Shown: positions 1 to 7,942 of the stretch, piece after piece | How the letters are laid out: the number at the start of each line of letters is the position of its first letter | Position numbering within the stretch: the first letter of the stretch is position 1 | Assembly: GCF_024259515.1 (NCBI RefSeq) | Contig: NZ_JANBWE010000001.1 | Location: 620,001 to 684,000, forward strand | Source: Salirhabdus salicampi | GTDB taxonomy: Bacteria; Bacillota; Bacilli; Bacillales; Alkalibacillaceae | DNA: 64,000 bases | Direction: 5' to 3' | Made by a program: the position numbers and the translations under genes | The notes under the pieces: generated by a model | Told to the model about the DNA's origin: nothing | The model's input: only the letters and a program-made list of their open reading frames with translations | The model's database searches: none

Positions 1-1
1 A

Positions 2-565
2 GCCGGATTGGGGATATTACAAGGATTTTTGTTTGCCCGAAAGGCCATCCCGGGCAAGAAACTTCTTGAATTTTTAACATTATTTGGTTTAGCTGTTCCA
101 GGTACGGTTATGGGAATTGGTTATGTACTTATTTTTAATGGCCCACCGTTCTTCTTAACTGGAACCGTCATGCTGCTCGTGTTGAATATGGCATTTCGTA
201 AAATTGGTGTAGGTCTTGAAGCAGGGATTAGTAAAATGCACCAAATCGATACATCAATGGAAGAAGCCTCACAAGATTTAGGTGCAGGTCCGTACCGAAC
301 ATTTTGGAGTGTTGTATTACCATTGTTAACCCCTGCCTTTGTAGCAGGATTCGTGTATGCTTTCATGACAGCGATGGTATCAATCAGTTCAGTAATTTTC
401 CTAGTATCTCCTGGTACGAACTTAGCTGCTACGTACATCTTAAACTTAGCTGAACAGGCACGTATAGGCATGGCTTCAGCGATGTCATTCATCTTAATTG
501 TCATTGTGCTAGGCTGTATCGGTCTATTGAAAATCCTAGAAAAGAAAAGTGGAGTAAAAGTGTAG
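2..565 (+). CDS. ABC transporter permease, C-terminal part (cut by window start)
   Basis: The reading frame is open to the first base, so the true start lies upstream and only about the last 188 residues are seen. The visible part has about four hydrophobic segments. It also carries the conserved cytoplasmic loop of binding-protein-dependent permeases (EEASQDLGAGPYRTFWSVVLP, roughly 90 residues in), which contacts the ATPase. The sequence style is that of the fused FbpB/ThiP-type permeases for Fe(III), thiamine or aminoethylphosphonate. The next gene, 18 bases on, is the matching ATPase. The substrate cannot be fixed because the binding-protein gene is outside the window. Confidence 0.85.
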   Translation, partial: AGLGILQGFLFARKAIPGKKLLEFLTLFGLAVPGTVMGIGYVLIFNGPPFFLTGTVMLLVLNMAFRKIGVGLEAGISKMHQIDTSMEEASQDLGAGPYRTFWSVVLPLLTPAFVAGFVYAFMTAMVSISSVIFLVSPGTNLAATYILNLAEQARIGMASAMSFILIVIVLGCIGLLKILEKKSGVKV

Positions 566-583
566 AGGAGGGATTGCGCTAAT

Positions 584-1633
584 ATGGAAAAAGAAATCTT
601 AGTGTTAGATAACTTATATAAACACTTTGGAGATGTAAAGGCTGTTAACGGCATTTCAATCGATATAAAAGAAGGTGAACTGATTTCTTTTATAGGGCCG
701 AGTGGATGTGGAAAAACAACATTATTACGAATTATTGGTGGCTTTCATGAGCAGGATTCTGGAGACATTATACTTGATGGGTCTGTTGTAAATGATGTAC
801 CACCAAATAAACGATCAACGGGAATGGTGTTTCAAAATTACGCACTATTTCCTCATATGACTGTGTACGATAATATAGCCTACGGTTTGAAGCAACAGAA
901 AGTGTCCAAAGCGGAACGGGATAAACGAATTAAGGATGCCTTAGCACAAGTACAGCTTGCTGGATATGGAGATCGAAAGCCTAGCCAACTAAGTGGTGGA
1001 CAACAACAACGAGTCGCCATTGCTCGCTGTCTCGTTTTAAAACCGAAAGTATTATTATTAGATGAACCGTTATCAAATTTAGACGCCAATCTACGAATGG
1101 ATATGCGTGAAGAAATTCGACGCCTTAAGGAGGAATTAAACCTTACAATCATATTTGTTACCCACGATCAAGAAGAGGCGTTAAGTATTTCTGACCGAAT
1201 TGCTGTATTAAATAAAGGGGTTATTCAACAGCTGGATAGGCCTGATGTTGTCTATAATCAGCCTGCAAATGAATTTGTTGCCAATTTCGTTGGTCATGTA
1301 AATATTTTAGAAGGTAGTATCGAATCTAAGGGAGATGACGTTCAGTTCAAAAGTGAAGATGTCCAATTTGACATTGTTTCCCAGGAACAAGGTTCTCTTG
1401 ACGAGACGAAGGCCGTTATTCGGCCTGAAAGTATAACCATTGATGATACGAGTTCTATTAAAGGTACAATTACAAAATACATTTATAACGGAAGCTTCAT
1501 TCGGTACTACGTTCAAATCGGAGAACATGAAGTAAGTGTAGATGAATTTGATATTTCAAATATGGACTTATATCAAAAAGGTGACACAATAGGAATTCGA
1601 TTTACGAATACTCCACACTTGTTAGAGGTATAA
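584..1633 (+). CDS. ABC transporter ATP-binding protein (PotA/FbpC class)
   Basis: This 349-residue protein powers import through the preceding permease. Visible motifs are Walker A GPSGCGKT (residues 38-45), the Q-loop in MVFQNYALFPHMTV, signature LSGGQQQR (about 136), Walker B LLLDEPLSNLD and switch His in VTHDQEEA. About 110 residues follow the ATPase core and look like a TOBE-type domain, as in the Fe(III), polyamine and phosphonate families. The start is an ATG with GAGGAGGGA upstream. Family membership is secure; the substrate (iron, phosphonate, polyamine or similar) is not. Confidence 0.9.
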   Translation: MEKEILVLDNLYKHFGDVKAVNGISIDIKEGELISFIGPSGCGKTTLLRIIGGFHEQDSGDIILDGSVVNDVPPNKRSTGMVFQNYALFPHMTVYDNIAYGLKQQKVSKAERDKRIKDALAQVQLAGYGDRKPSQLSGGQQQRVAIARCLVLKPKVLLLDEPLSNLDANLRMDMREEIRRLKEELNLTIIFVTHDQEEALSISDRIAVLNKGVIQQLDRPDVVYNQPANEFVANFVGHVNILEGSIESKGDDVQFKSEDVQFDIVSQEQGSLDETKAVIRPESITIDDTSSIKGTITKYIYNGSFIRYYVQIGEHEVSVDEFDISNMDLYQKGDTIGIRFTNTPHLLEV

Positions 1634-1690
1634 TCATCAAAAGCTTGTGACAAATATTATAAATATTTGTTCAAGCTTTTTTGTTGATGA
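1634..1690 (+). terminator. Rho-independent terminator after the ABC operon
   Basis: A long near-perfect hairpin follows the ATPase stop directly. TCATCAA and AAAGCTTG pair with CAAGCTTTT and TTGATGA, and an inner ACAAATATT/AATATTTGT stem extends it. A T-run sits inside the 3' arm. It closes the operon that starts before the window. Confidence 0.85.
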
Positions 1691-1839
1691 TTCATTGCAT
1701 GATATGTTCTCATTCTGATAAAAAAAATGGCGAAACAGGTCTTATTTTTTATAAGGAAAATTTAAAGGTTTCAGGATAATCGCTTATTGGCATAATATAT
1801 ATAGATACAGATTGAGGTTTTTCGCGGGGGGCGATTGGC

Positions 1840-2010
1840 ATTTCATTTATTAAAAAAACGGGAGAATGCACACATAATCATGATCCCATTACAATAAAAG
1901 AAGGCGCTTTCGTCGATGAAGAAAAAAAGGTCACTTATGCTATATTGGAAGTGGAAGCACCAATTCCGTCGGCCAAACCGCCTATGAATGATCATGGTGA
2001 AAAAGGGTAA
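1840..2010 (+). CDS. Possible small protein with a non-standard (ATT) start
   Basis: An open frame of about 56 codons runs here without any ATG, GTG or TTG near its 5' end. A G6 run (1826-1831) lies 8 bases before an ATT codon at 1840. The same frame is closed by TGA at 1813, so an upstream start is not available. The peptide is charged and non-repetitive, with a CTHNHD stretch and a proline-rich tail. A hairpin with a T-run overlaps the stop codon, which suggests a transcribed unit. No family is recognised. It may instead be a gene whose start was lost. Confidence 0.4.
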   Translation: MSFIKKTGECTHNHDPITIKEGAFVDEEKKVTYAILEVEAPIPSAKPPMNDHGEKG

Positions 2011-2034
2011 ATATTCCTGTTTTCACCATTTTTT
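1994..2034 (+). terminator. Terminator overlapping the end of the ATT-start ORF
   Basis: ATGGTGAAAA (1994-2003) pairs with TTTTCACCAT (2020-2029), a 10-bp perfect stem followed by TTTTT. It overlaps the stop codon at 2008-2010, as is common in Bacillaceae genes. Confidence 0.75.
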
Positions 2035-2101
2035 ATATGTTTTTATGATTTCCTCTGATAAAATTTGATTTGTAAATGACCGACGCAGAAGAGGTGGTGG
2101 A

Positions 2102-2938
2102 ATGGAACAACGACCCTTGTTGAATGTAACTTTTGTTTCTAGCATATTAGGTATTATAAGTTTTTTTATTTTTATGATTACCCTACCAGAAAAAAGTTTA
2201 CATTTATTGTCAGGCTTCATTCTGTTCCCGTTCTCAGAGAAGATAATACCAGGGGCAGACAGTCATAAACTTTTACATTGGTTAGCGATTGTCGTAAGTA
2301 TAGGGTTCTATATTATTTTTTCCTTAGGGTTGGTCAAGCTATTATATAAAAAAGAGAACAAATCATACCCGAAAATTATTTGCCAAGATGAAATTGCAGC
2401 CATGTTAGATGCAGTGGAATCTAGTACAGACTTTCATATAAATGAGAAAATCATTCATTTTATGAATGAATTTGATAAAACAACGGCCCAAATGTTCGGG
2501 ATGGACAGGAAAGATTTAAAAAGTTTATGGGTTTTACAGATGGGGCAACGGGAGTACGAGCAATATTTCGGAAAATCTAAAGTGGGTCGGTACGATAATG
2601 AGAATAAAACGTACCTCTGTATCGTAGATTTAAATGATGAGTCACATCCAACCGAAGAAGAAAAACGGATTATTCAATGGGCATTACGCCAGCCAAATCC
2701 ACAGTTTTGGGATGATCGAATAAAGCGCAACTTTCGAGGCGTACATAAAGAGTTTGTTTTTGTAAGAAATTATGGAGAATTTCGTTTAGGGTATGCTCTA
2801 TTATTCAATCAATATGGAAAAGTAACAGAAGAAAGATTAAAACAATTCCATATAGCATCTTCCTATCTAATGTTGCTAGGGAAAATAGACAATCTTACCG
2901 AAAAAATGGTAAAATATATTGTAGAAAAGGTGGTTTAA
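2102..2938 (+). CDS. Hypothetical membrane-anchored protein
   Basis: I do not recognise this 278-residue protein. Residues about 8-27, 33-48 and 58-80 are hydrophobic, so the N-terminal third likely forms three membrane spans. The remaining ~195 residues are soluble, charged and rich in aromatic residues (for example WALRQPNPQFWDDR), without a known catalytic motif. The start is the ATG after GAGGTGGTGGA. The next small gene has its ribosome-binding site inside the end of this one, so the two are probably co-translated. Confidence 0.75.
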   Translation: MEQRPLLNVTFVSSILGIISFFIFMITLPEKSLHLLSGFILFPFSEKIIPGADSHKLLHWLAIVVSIGFYIIFSLGLVKLLYKKENKSYPKIICQDEIAAMLDAVESSTDFHINEKIIHFMNEFDKTTAQMFGMDRKDLKSLWVLQMGQREYEQYFGKSKVGRYDNENKTYLCIVDLNDESHPTEEEKRIIQWALRQPNPQFWDDRIKRNFRGVHKEFVFVRNYGEFRLGYALLFNQYGKVTEERLKQFHIASSYLMLLGKIDNLTEKMVKYIVEKVV

Positions 2939-2941
2939 ACA

Positions 2942-3118
2942 ATGAGATGGGAAGAAGATAAGAAAAATCAAACAGCAGTTTCCATAACCGTTACAACCAT
3001 ACCTACAGATACCAAAGTAACTCCAGCCAATTATGAATTCGGTTTCAAACGGTTAAATTCAAAAACGGGCAAGAAAAACATGACCTTGAAATCAGCAAAA
3101 GCTCGAAGATATGTATAA
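2942..3118 (+). CDS. Small hypothetical protein (58 aa)
   Basis: The protein starts MRWEEDKKNQTAVSITVTTI and ends KSAKARRYV. It is basic, lacks membrane segments and is rich in threonine and lysine. AAAAGGTGG lies inside the last codons of the preceding gene and places the ATG four bases after that stop codon, pointing to translational coupling. A terminator follows after about 20 bases. No family is recognised. Confidence 0.6.
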   Translation: MRWEEDKKNQTAVSITVTTIPTDTKVTPANYEFGFKRLNSKTGKKNMTLKSAKARRYV

Positions 3119-3140
3119 TAGATGACTTCAAACTGACGTG

Positions 3141-3174
3141 CGTGTGGTGATTTTTAATAGCCACGCGTTTTTTT
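3141..3174 (+). terminator. Rho-independent terminator
   Basis: CGTGTGG (3141-3147) pairs with CCACGCG (3161-3167) with one G-U pair, followed by seven T residues. It closes the two-gene unit upstream. Confidence 0.75.
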
Positions 3175-3345
3175 CTGGAGGAAGCAGGAGAATGAACGAC
3201 AACCCATACCCTCAAACACAGTTGAAGACACGTAGTTGGATATGAAGCACTGTGAACAACAGATGTCTGTATGAAACTTGGAAAGTGATCCTATAATCAA
3301 TTGAATCGCTATAATAATAGAATAGTGTGACAGGGGGAAAGAAGA

Positions 3346-3777
3346 TTGCATTGGTTTATGATTGTTTTCGTCTTCCTAGGCGGTGTTGCAGTGGCAACTC
3401 AGGCAGGTATTAACGGAACACTTGGAAGGCGAATTGGGGTTTTAGAATCTTCGTTTGTGTCTTTTTTTATTGGTACAGTTGCTCTATTCCTACTGATGTT
3501 GTTTTTTGGTCGAGGTAACATTTTAGCAACATTTTCTGTACCAAGGTGGCAACTTACAGGAGGACTATTAGGTGCATTTTATGTTTGGAGTATTATATAT
3601 GCAGCACCTAAAATAGGGGTTGCGACTTCCCTTATGGCTGTAATAATTGGACAGCTATTTATGAGTACTCTATTAGACCATTACGGGTTTGTTGGCAAGA
3701 CGATTCCAATTGATATGCAGCGTACATTTGCTTTGTTATTAATGATCGTTGCCCTATTTTTATTTTACCGAAAATAA
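3346..3777 (+). CDS. DUF606 (YdcZ-type) DMT-superfamily membrane protein
   Basis: This 143-residue protein has about five hydrophobic spans. It carries features typical of YdcZ/DUF606 proteins: an N-terminal GGVAVATQAGINGTLGR segment, SFFIGT, and a late ATSLMAVIIGQL stretch. The family belongs to the drug/metabolite transporter superfamily as half-size units; substrates are mostly unknown. The chosen start is TTG with AGGGGGAAAGAAG upstream; an ATG four codons later is possible. It appears to be monocistronic. Confidence 0.85.
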   Translation: MHWFMIVFVFLGGVAVATQAGINGTLGRRIGVLESSFVSFFIGTVALFLLMLFFGRGNILATFSVPRWQLTGGLLGAFYVWSIIYAAPKIGVATSLMAVIIGQLFMSTLLDHYGFVGKTIPIDMQRTFALLLMIVALFLFYRK

Positions 3778-3861
3778 ACGATTGGGTAGAAAAGGGAGCA
3801 ATGAGAAATAGGGGTTTCATGAGAATCATGTATCAAAAATTAAAAAAATTAAAAATTACCG

Positions 3862-3891
3862 TTGACTTTTTTCTGAATTTTGATTTATTAT
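3862..3891 (+). promoter_or_regulatory. Sigma-A-type promoter of the met operon
   Basis: TTGACT at 3862-3867 and TATTAT at 3886-3891 are separated by 18 bases, just upstream of the S-box leader. Confidence 0.6.
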
Positions 3892-3926
3892 TATCACTAT
3901 CACATTAAAAACGAATATTATTTATT

Positions 3927-4107
3927 CTTCTTATCCCGAGAGGTGGAGGGACTGGCCCTATGAAACCTCGGCAGCGGATCTGAACGTTATGTCAGATACT
4001 GTGCCAATTCCAGCAAGTGTATAACGCACTTGAGAGATAAGAAGAGACGGATTTTGCATGTATACATACAATCCTCTCTTCTTGTCTCAAAGAAGAGAGG
4101 ATTTTTT
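3927..4107 (+). ncRNA. SAM riboswitch (S-box) leader with terminator
   Basis: The aptamer closes with CTTCTTATC (3927-3935) pairing GATAAGAAG (4036-4044). Inside are the S-box hallmarks GAGAGGTGGAGGGACTGGCCC, TGAAACCTCGGCAGC and the CAAGTG-type core. An expression platform follows: CCTCTCTTCTT (from 4073) pairs with AAGAAGAGAGG (to 4100) before TTTTTT. High SAM should favour termination, so metNPQ and the following amidohydrolase should be expressed when methionine/SAM is scarce. Confidence 0.95.
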
Positions 4108-4146
4108 AATGGACAAAAAATACAACAAGAAAGGGGTGCTTACGTA

Positions 4147-5175
4147 ATGATTCAGTTTAATCAAGTTTCTAAAATTTATGAACATAATGGCAGTGACATA
4201 ATTGCTGTTGATAATGTGAGTTTAAAAATAAATACTGGTGAAATATTTGGTGTCATCGGTTTTAGTGGGGCAGGTAAAAGTACATTAATTAGGCTTGTAA
4301 ATCAATTGGAAACACCAACATCAGGTCAAATACTTGTTGGTAATGAAGATATATCGAGCTTCCCGCAGCATAAATTGCGAAAAGTCCGTCAAGACATAGG
4401 GATGATTTTTCAACACTTTAACTTACTGGAAACGAAAACGGTCTATCATAATGTTGCGTTTCCTTTACTGCTAGCTGGCACAAAAAAGAAGGAAGTAAAA
4501 AGAAGAGTTGAGGAAATTTTAGATTTCGTAGGCTTAACAGATAAGGTGAACCACTATCCTGATCAACTTTCCGGAGGGCAAAAGCAACGGGTAGGAATTG
4601 CGAGAGCTTTATCAACTTCACCAAGTATCCTTTTGTGTGATGAGGCAACGTCTGCTCTGGACCCGGAAACGACAAAATCGATTCTCCGTCTTTTAAAGAA
4701 GGTGCGAGACGAGTATAATATTACGATTCTAATGATTACACATGAAATGAACGTCATCCGTGAAATTTGTGACCGGGTAGCGGTCATGGAAGATGGGAAA
4801 GTGATTGAAGATGGATCAATATTCGATGTTTTCTCAAACCCACAACATAAAACGACGGCAAAGTTTGTTCAAAGTGTAATGAAAGATGACATTCCGGAAT
4901 CGATATTAAAAGATATCGATCAACACGGTGGAAGGCGTCACATTTATCGGGTAACGTTTGTCCGAGAAACAGCTAGTCAGCCTATTTTATCTCAAGTATC
5001 AAAGCGATTTGATGTGGAAGTGAATGTCTTATATGGACAAATTACAGAACTACAACAAGTTCCATTTGGAAATTTAATCGTTGAATTTCAAGGAGAAGAT
5101 GCGGAAATTTTACGAGCAATTGATTACATACAATCAACCGTATTAATTCAGGAGGTGGACCAACATGGAAGTTGA
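4147..5175 (+). CDS. metN: Methionine ABC transporter ATP-binding protein
   Basis: ATPase of the D-/L-methionine importer, 342 residues. Walker A GFSGAGKST (38-46), MIFQHFNLL (Q-loop), LSGGQKQR, LLCDEATSALD and MITHEMNV are visible. The C-terminal ~80 residues form the NIL domain that senses methionine in MetN proteins. ATG 4147 follows AAGGGGTGCTTACGTA. A longer in-frame extension would begin inside the S-box and cross its terminator, so it is not used. The gene overlaps metP by 11 bases. Confidence 0.95.
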   Translation: MIQFNQVSKIYEHNGSDIIAVDNVSLKINTGEIFGVIGFSGAGKSTLIRLVNQLETPTSGQILVGNEDISSFPQHKLRKVRQDIGMIFQHFNLLETKTVYHNVAFPLLLAGTKKKEVKRRVEEILDFVGLTDKVNHYPDQLSGGQKQRVGIARALSTSPSILLCDEATSALDPETTKSILRLLKKVRDEYNITILMITHEMNVIREICDRVAVMEDGKVIEDGSIFDVFSNPQHKTTAKFVQSVMKDDIPESILKDIDQHGGRRHIYRVTFVRETASQPILSQVSKRFDVEVNVLYGQITELQQVPFGNLIVEFQGEDAEILRAIDYIQSTVLIQEVDQHGS

Positions 5176-5827
5176 TTTGATTCAATTCGCACCTAGAATA
5201 TGGGAGGCCACAGTTGAAACGTTGCAAATGGTTTCCATTGCCTTAGCACTTGCTTCCTTAATTGGATTCCCACTCGGAATTGCACTAGTTGTTACGAAGG
5301 CAAACGGTTTAATGGAAAATCGAGCGGTGTTTACTGTTTTAAACGCGATTATTAACATCTTTCGTTCCATCCCATTTATTATATTACTTGTTGCCATTTT
5401 GCCAGTTACAAGATTAATAGTTGGAACTTCAATTGGAACGGCAGCTGCCGTTGTACCACTTGTCTTTTTTACTGGTCCATACATAGCCCGTCTAGTAGAA
5501 AGTAGTTTACATGACGTAAACAAAGGTGTCATTGAAGCGGCAACAGCGATGGGGGCGACCAACTGGCAAATCATTTGGCGGGTATATTTACCGGAAGCAT
5601 TAAGTTCTATCGCATTAAACATTACCATTGCAACAATTGGGCTCGTTGGAGCTTCTGCAATGGCAGGGTTTGTTGGTGGTGGGGGCTTAGGGGATCTCGC
5701 CATCTCATACGGTTACCAACGATTTGAAACAAATGTCATGATTACAACGGTCGTATTACTCGTTGTCATCGTTCAAATTGTTCAAACAATAGGAAATTAT
5801 TTATCAAAAAGATTAAGAAGATTATAA
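5165..5827 (+). CDS. metP: Methionine ABC transporter permease (MetI type)
   Basis: This 220-residue protein has five to six predicted membrane spans and the permease-ATPase coupling loop EAATAMGATNWQIIWRVYLPEA near residue 125. The GFVGGGGLGDLAISYGYQRF motif is characteristic of methionine permeases. It overlaps the end of metN and uses GGAGGTGG as its ribosome-binding site. It sits between metN and the lipoprotein gene in the standard metNPQ order. Confidence 0.93.
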   Translation: MEVDLIQFAPRIWEATVETLQMVSIALALASLIGFPLGIALVVTKANGLMENRAVFTVLNAIINIFRSIPFIILLVAILPVTRLIVGTSIGTAAAVVPLVFFTGPYIARLVESSLHDVNKGVIEAATAMGATNWQIIWRVYLPEALSSIALNITIATIGLVGASAMAGFVGGGGLGDLAISYGYQRFETNVMITTVVLLVVIVQIVQTIGNYLSKRLRRL

Positions 5828-5846
5828 CTAAACAGGAGGAAAAAAC

Positions 5847-6671
5847 ATGAAAAAACTTATCGGATTTCTATCAATTTTATTCGTATTAGCATTAGCGGGG
5901 TGTGGATCATCTGCATCTGGGGATGAAAACAAGGTTGTGAAAATAGGTCTAAACGGTTCCGGATTCCCAATATGGGAAAAGATTGAAGAGCTAGCAGCTG
6001 AAGAAGGCATTGAGTTAGATTTAGTAGAATTTGCTGATTATGTACGACCAAACTTAGCATTGGCTGACGGTGATGTTGATTTAAACGCATTCCAAACGGT
6101 ATCATATTTTGACTCGTTTATTGAAGAACATAACTTAGATTTAGCTCCTGTAGCTACGACGTTAATTGCTCCTATGGGAATTTACTCTGAGAAATATGAG
6201 GATGTTACAAATATTCCAAATGGAGCAAAGGTTGCATTACCGAAAGAAGCAACGAATATGGGGCGTGCATTACTTTTACTAGAAGCAGCAGGGTTAATTG
6301 AATTACCAGATGATTTCGATGGAAATGGATCAATTGAAAAAATCGCAGCTAATCCAAAAGAATTAGACTTTGAACCGATTGTTGCGGCGCAAACTCCACG
6401 TGTACTTCCGGATGTTGCCATCTCAATTATTAACAACGGTGTGGCGGTAGAGGCTGGTTTCACGCCTGTCGAAGATGCCATCTTTATTGAAGATGATACA
6501 GCAACACCTTATATTAATATCATAGCAGCAAGAGCAGAAGAAGTTGATAATGAGACATATCAAAAAATTGCTAACATTTATCAGCAGGAAGTAGTAGCCC
6601 AACATATCCGTGACGTTTATAGTGATTCATTAATTCCAACATTTGTACCTTTAGATCAAATCGGCTGGTAA
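5847..6671 (+). CDS. metQ: Methionine-binding lipoprotein
   Basis: Substrate-binding NlpA/MetQ-family protein of 274 residues. A signal peptide ends in lipobox LAGC with Cys19. The mature part has the family's KIGLNGSGFPIWEKI start, DGDVDLNAFQT and late QRPRVLPDV-like (here TPRVLPDVAISIINN) segments. AGGAGGAAAAAAC precedes the ATG. It lies 19 bases after metP. Confidence 0.94.
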   Translation: MKKLIGFLSILFVLALAGCGSSASGDENKVVKIGLNGSGFPIWEKIEELAAEEGIELDLVEFADYVRPNLALADGDVDLNAFQTVSYFDSFIEEHNLDLAPVATTLIAPMGIYSEKYEDVTNIPNGAKVALPKEATNMGRALLLLEAAGLIELPDDFDGNGSIEKIAANPKELDFEPIVAAQTPRVLPDVAISIINNGVAVEAGFTPVEDAIFIEDDTATPYINIIAARAEEVDNETYQKIANIYQQEVVAQHIRDVYSDSLIPTFVPLDQIGW

Positions 6672-6686
6672 TAGGAGAGTTATAAT

Positions 6687-7865
6687 ATGACAACTGCTTT
6701 GTTAGAAAGTTCAATCGTAAATTTTATTGAAGAACATAAAGACGAGTATATTCAAACGAGTCATTCTATTCATGAAAATCCGGAGATAGGAAATGAAGAA
6801 GTGTACGCTTCCTCTCTCCTCCGGAGCCTTCTTCAAAAAAATGGCTTTGAAGTAGATGTAAACATCCCTGAGCATGAAACTGCGTTTCTTGCAAGGATAC
6901 GTTCATCTAAACCCGGGCCGAAGATCGGCTTTTTAGCAGAATATGATGCACTACCTGGTTTAGGTCATGCTTGTGGTCATAACATTATTGGTACTACATC
7001 TGTTCTCGCAGCGATTTCCTTAGCGACGCACTTAGAGGAAATTGGCGGAGAAGTCGTCGTTTTAGGGACGCCGGCAGAAGAAGGCGGTCCGAACGGTAGT
7101 GCAAAAGGGACATTTGTACGCCACGGATTAGTTCAAGATTTAGATGCATGTATGATGATCCACCCTCAAGGTCGAACATGTGGATCAAGTCCTACATTAG
7201 CAGTTGACCCGGTTGATTTTGAGTTTTTCGGCAAGCCTGCTCATGCGGCGGTAATTCCAGAGGCGGGAATTAACGCACTTGATAGCGTTATTCAACTGTA
7301 TAATGGCGTAAATGCCTTACGTCAACATGTTACAGATGATGTTCGTATTCATGGTATTATTTTGGACGGTGGAGAAGCACCAAATATTGTGCCAGAATAT
7401 GCTCGTGCTCGTTTTTTTATCCGAGCTGCTACGAGAAAAGCTTGTGATAAAGTGACAAAAAAGGTAGAGGAAATTGCTAAAGGCGCTGCTCTTATGACAG
7501 GTGCCACATATAAAATGAAGAGAATTCAAAACGGTGTGGACGATTTTAAAGTTACACCACGCTTTGAACAGCTATTCCGTAAGAAGATTGAAGCGTTAGG
7601 CGAACAATATAAGGTAGAAAGGAAAGGCATTGGCTCAACAGATGCAGGAAATGTAAGTCAAGTAGTGCCAACCATTCACCCGTTTATTAAAATCGGCCCT
7701 GAAGATTTAGTTCCACATACAGAGGCATTTCGTGAAGCTGCCAAGTCTGAACAAGGGGACCATGCACTTGTTACAGGAGCAAAAGGATTAGCACTAACTG
7801 CTTTGGATCTATTTGTTCAGCCGGAATTACTTCAACAAATTAAAGAAGAACATCAACAAGTTTAG
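6687..7865 (+). CDS. M20-family amidohydrolase/peptidase in the S-box operon
   Basis: A 392-residue zinc amidohydrolase of the M20D (aminoacylase/AbgB-like) group. HSIHENPEIGNEE near residue 27, the metal-binding GHACGHN near 95, PAEEGG near 131 and a dimerisation domain starting near FFGKPAHAAV are visible. ACR-like family members hydrolyse N-acyl or N-aminobenzoyl amino acids in the cytoplasm. It starts 15 bases after metQ and precedes a terminator, so it should be under S-box control. I infer a role in freeing methionine or cysteine from an imported N-acyl or dipeptide form; the substrate is not shown. Confidence 0.88.
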   Translation: MTTALLESSIVNFIEEHKDEYIQTSHSIHENPEIGNEEVYASSLLRSLLQKNGFEVDVNIPEHETAFLARIRSSKPGPKIGFLAEYDALPGLGHACGHNIIGTTSVLAAISLATHLEEIGGEVVVLGTPAEEGGPNGSAKGTFVRHGLVQDLDACMMIHPQGRTCGSSPTLAVDPVDFEFFGKPAHAAVIPEAGINALDSVIQLYNGVNALRQHVTDDVRIHGIILDGGEAPNIVPEYARARFFIRAATRKACDKVTKKVEEIAKGAALMTGATYKMKRIQNGVDDFKVTPRFEQLFRKKIEALGEQYKVERKGIGSTDAGNVSQVVPTIHPFIKIGPEDLVPHTEAFREAAKSEQGDHALVTGAKGLALTALDLFVQPELLQQIKEEHQQV

Positions 7866-7867
7866 AA

Positions 7868-7898
7868 GAAAGGCTTGGAACTCCAAGCCTTTCTTTTT
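7868..7898. terminator. Bidirectional terminator
   Basis: GAAAGGCTTGGA (7868-7879) pairs with TCCAAGCCTTTC (7882-7893), with T-runs on both strands. It separates the met operon from the convergent transporter gene. Confidence 0.85.
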
Positions 7899-7942
7899 AA
7901 TTTTTCGCCCTTTATTTACAGTGTTAATGATATGGTTAGAAG

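Larger units (their letters stand above)
1691..2101. other. Intergenic stretch between ABC operon and membrane protein gene
   Basis: About 410 bases without a standard gene. It holds the possible ATT-start ORF (1840-2010) and its overlapping terminator. Nothing else stands out. The ribosome-binding site of the next gene (GAGGTGGTGG) ends it. Confidence 0.7.

Noticed and set aside
121-654. 177-codon minus-strand frame at the window start
   Set aside because: It crosses the permease-ATPase junction antisense, with no ribosome-binding site or family resemblance.
4030-4146. An in-frame upstream ATG that would extend metN
   Set aside because: It starts inside the SAM riboswitch and would read through the terminator hairpin. 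The ATG at 4147 has the proper ribosome-binding site.
5182-5703. 173-codon minus-strand frame over metP
   Set aside because: It is the complement of a recognised permease; length reflects low stop density there, not coding.
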